From Lachnospiraceae bacterium (GTDB taxonomy: Bacteria > Bacillota > Clostridia > Lachnospirales > Lachnospiraceae): a stretch of DNA of 43,734 nucleotides. Position 1 is the stretch's first letter, and each line of letters begins with the position of its first letter. The notes under the pieces were generated by a model. It did no database searches, had not been told where the DNA came from, and was given only the letters and a program-made list of their open reading frames with translations. Below are positions 42,768 through 43,734 of the stretch, in pieces. The stretch lies in assembly GCA_030524705.1 (NCBI GenBank), contig JAUNGD010000025.1, positions 1 to 43,734 of the forward strand, in the 5' to 3' direction. The position numbers were made by a program, and so were the translations under genes.

Positions 42768-42876
42768 TATTTTCCTGTGCCAGCCCGTCAACAAGATAAC
42801 ATTAAAGGTATGAGCGGAAACCTGGAGGGCTTGTGACCGGCACTGGTAATGTAGGAATCGCTATGAAACGACAGTG
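42768..42876. repeat. Copy 2 of the dispersed non-coding repeat
   Basis: Second copy of the element at 42,232-42,340, in the same direction, ending about 90 bp before the DUF6870-like gene. ACCGGCACTGGTAATG is identical in both copies. Together the copies bracket the stacked hairpins at 42,551-42,732. Confidence 0.7.
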
Positions 42877-42969
42877 TTCCATTCCGTTGATATTATGCAA
42901 AATAAATTTTTTGTGATAAGACAACTATAACAGGAAATAAACTATAGAAAGGCGGTCAAGGGGCAGGAT

Positions 42970-43239
42970 ATGGAACTGACAAGGGAAAAATTACAGGAGA
43001 TGGCGGCTGTGGATATCCGAAACGTGGACATTAACAGCCTGACTGATTTAAGGGATATTGTGGTGGACACGAAAAAGCCTGTACCCCAAAAACTGGCTTC
43101 TTTCGCAGAGCAGACCAATAACGTATATGTCCACCGGATCGGAGATTATATTGTGAAAGTCCGTTTCCAGAAAGAGGGGCCGACCATTGATGATAAGATG
43201 GAAGAATATTTAAGGAGGCTTGCGGAGATACATATTTGA
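42970..43239 (+). CDS. DUF6870-like small protein
   Basis: An 89-residue protein starting MELTREKLQEMAAVDIRNVD. It continues with LTDLRDIVVDTKKPVPQKLA, then VYVHRIGDYIVKVRFQKEGP and a helical end. This pattern recalls DUF6870 proteins, small conserved proteins found beside large serine recombinases in Clostridia mobile elements. A role in recombination or its control is suggested by position only. AAGGGGCAGG lies just before the ATG. The recombinase gene follows after a 230-bp leader. Confidence 0.65.
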   Translation: MELTREKLQEMAAVDIRNVDINSLTDLRDIVVDTKKPVPQKLASFAEQTNNVYVHRIGDYIVKVRFQKEGPTIDDKMEEYLRRLAEIHI

Positions 43240-43261
43240 TTGAACAGGAAGAAAATTATCC

Positions 43262-43290
43262 TTGAAACAATGAAAAAGTTATGTTAATCT
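43262..43290 (+). promoter_or_regulatory. Promoter for the serine recombinase
   Basis: TTGAAA (43262-43267) and TAATCT (43285-43290) are 17 bp apart, a good vegetative promoter spacing, and lead into a 180-nt leader before the recombinase start. Confidence 0.55.
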
Positions 43291-43360
43291 AAAGTCAGGA
43301 CTTAATTAGTGGAAGCCCTGGCTTATCGACAAACAGGATAACGGCAATCCTTGTTAGCCA

Positions 43361-43430
43361 GTTAAAACCTCGCGCTACGTGGTTTTAACTCTCGCGGCAG
43401 TCGTCAAGGTCAAGCAAGCTCGACTTTGAC
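43361..43430 (+). promoter_or_regulatory. Two hairpins in the recombinase leader
   Basis: GTTAAAACC/GGTTTTAAC (43361-43369, 43381-43389) is a perfect 9-bp stem. GTCAAGGTC/GACTTTGAC (43403-43411, 43422-43430) is a 9-bp stem with one G-T pair. They lie between the promoter and the TTG start and could control recombinase expression or be protein-binding sites. Confidence 0.55.
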
Positions 43431-43468
43431 TCGTTGCCTGCGGAAATAAAAAGTCAGGGGTGATACAG

Positions 43469-43734
43469 TTGAAAGAAAAACAATTCTATGCGGCCATGTA
43501 TCTCCGTCTTTCAAGGGATGACGAGGACAGGGATGGCCTAACCAAATCCGAGAGCAACAGTATCGGAAGTCAAAGAGAACTTATCAAATCATTCTTACGG
43601 GAGCAGCCGGACATAGAACTTTATGACATCTATGTAGACGACGGCTTTTCAGGGAGCAATTTCGACAGACCAGAATTTAAGAGAATGATCAGCGATATTG
43701 AGGCAGGCAGGGTGAACTGTGTGGTAGTGAAAGA
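43469..43734 (+). CDS. Large serine recombinase, N-terminal part (cut by window edge)
   Basis: The first 88 residues of a serine recombinase, probably of the TndX/TnpX large type that excises and integrates ICEs through a circular intermediate. The catalytic Ser lies in AAMYLRLSRDDEDRDG (about residue 15). Then come SIGSQRELIKSFLREQ and YDIYVDDGFSGSNFDRPEFK, all hallmarks of the resolvase catalytic domain. The start is TTG at 43469 with AGGGGTG upstream; no in-frame ATG exists before Met at about residue 10. The right end of the element should lie a short way beyond the full gene. Confidence 0.88.
   Translation, partial: MKEKQFYAAMYLRLSRDDEDRDGLTKSESNSIGSQRELIKSFLREQPDIELYDIYVDDGFSGSNFDRPEFKRMISDIEAGRVNCVVVK

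Noticed and set aside
1-43734. CRISPR arrays, tRNA or rRNA genes, antibiotic resistance genes
   Set aside because: No regularly spaced repeats, no cloverleaf or rRNA-like sequence, and no protein resembling a resistance determinant were seen.

Overview
The window looks like part of an integrative and conjugative element (ICE) of a gut-type Clostridia/Lachnospiraceae bacterium. This is inferred from strong GGAGG ribosome binding sites, AT-leaning low-GC codon use, Tn1549/CD110x-style conjugation proteins, a SipW/TasA-like surface module, PucR-controlled catabolism and a large serine recombinase at the right edge. No rRNA, tRNA or CRISPR array was seen.

Region 1 (1-24,000) is the transfer module. 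A MOBP-type relaxase and a ribbon-helix-helix-like accessory protein are read leftward, next to a hairpin-rich candidate oriT (about 2,980-3,068). A long rightward gene run follows: a PcfB/DUF3801-like protein, two small proteins (the second resembling the membrane anchor of a coupling protein), the VirD4-type ATPase, a phage-type Dam methylase, a VirB2/Maff2-like small membrane protein, a VirB6-like channel protein, a PrgI/VirB3-like protein, a VirB4-like protein without ATPase motifs, an intact VirB4, a 999-residue Cys-rich CD1108-like protein and a secreted two-domain cell-wall hydrolase. After a folded 218-bp non-coding element comes a surface module: HD-GYP protein, Ser/His-type (SipW-like) signal peptidase, two TasA/camelysin-like secreted proteins and a choline-binding-repeat protein.

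Region 2 (24,100-39,360) is a catabolic cargo block, preceded by a broken sugar-ABC ATPase. It holds a HAD phosphatase and a nitroreductase behind an extended -10 promoter, then a leftward PucR regulator divergent from a ten-gene-scale rightward series of nine genes: AllH, AllF, AllG (the three proteins linked to oxamate carbamoyltransferase), a cyclase-family hydrolase, a CodA-like amidohydrolase with an altered metal site, an NCS2 purine/pyrimidine permease, an 8-oxoguanine-deaminase-like amidohydrolase, a carbamate kinase and an AtoE-type short-chain acid transporter. The inferred logic is uptake of an N-heterocycle, deamination, ring opening to a ureido acid, phosphorolysis to carbamoyl phosphate, then ATP formation by carbamate kinase. 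Allantoinase and allantoate-processing genes are absent, so the substrate is probably not processed by the textbook allantoin route.

Region 3 (39,360-43,734) contains an IS630-family transposase interrupted by three in-frame stops, a histidine-kinase fragment, and then the element's control and recombination end. That end has a transcription terminator followed by a 16-bp hairpin that hides the ribosome binding site of a sigma-like factor, a 930-bp non-coding tract with an 85%-identical repeat pair and stacked hairpins, a small DUF6870-like protein, and the start of a large serine recombinase cut by the window edge.
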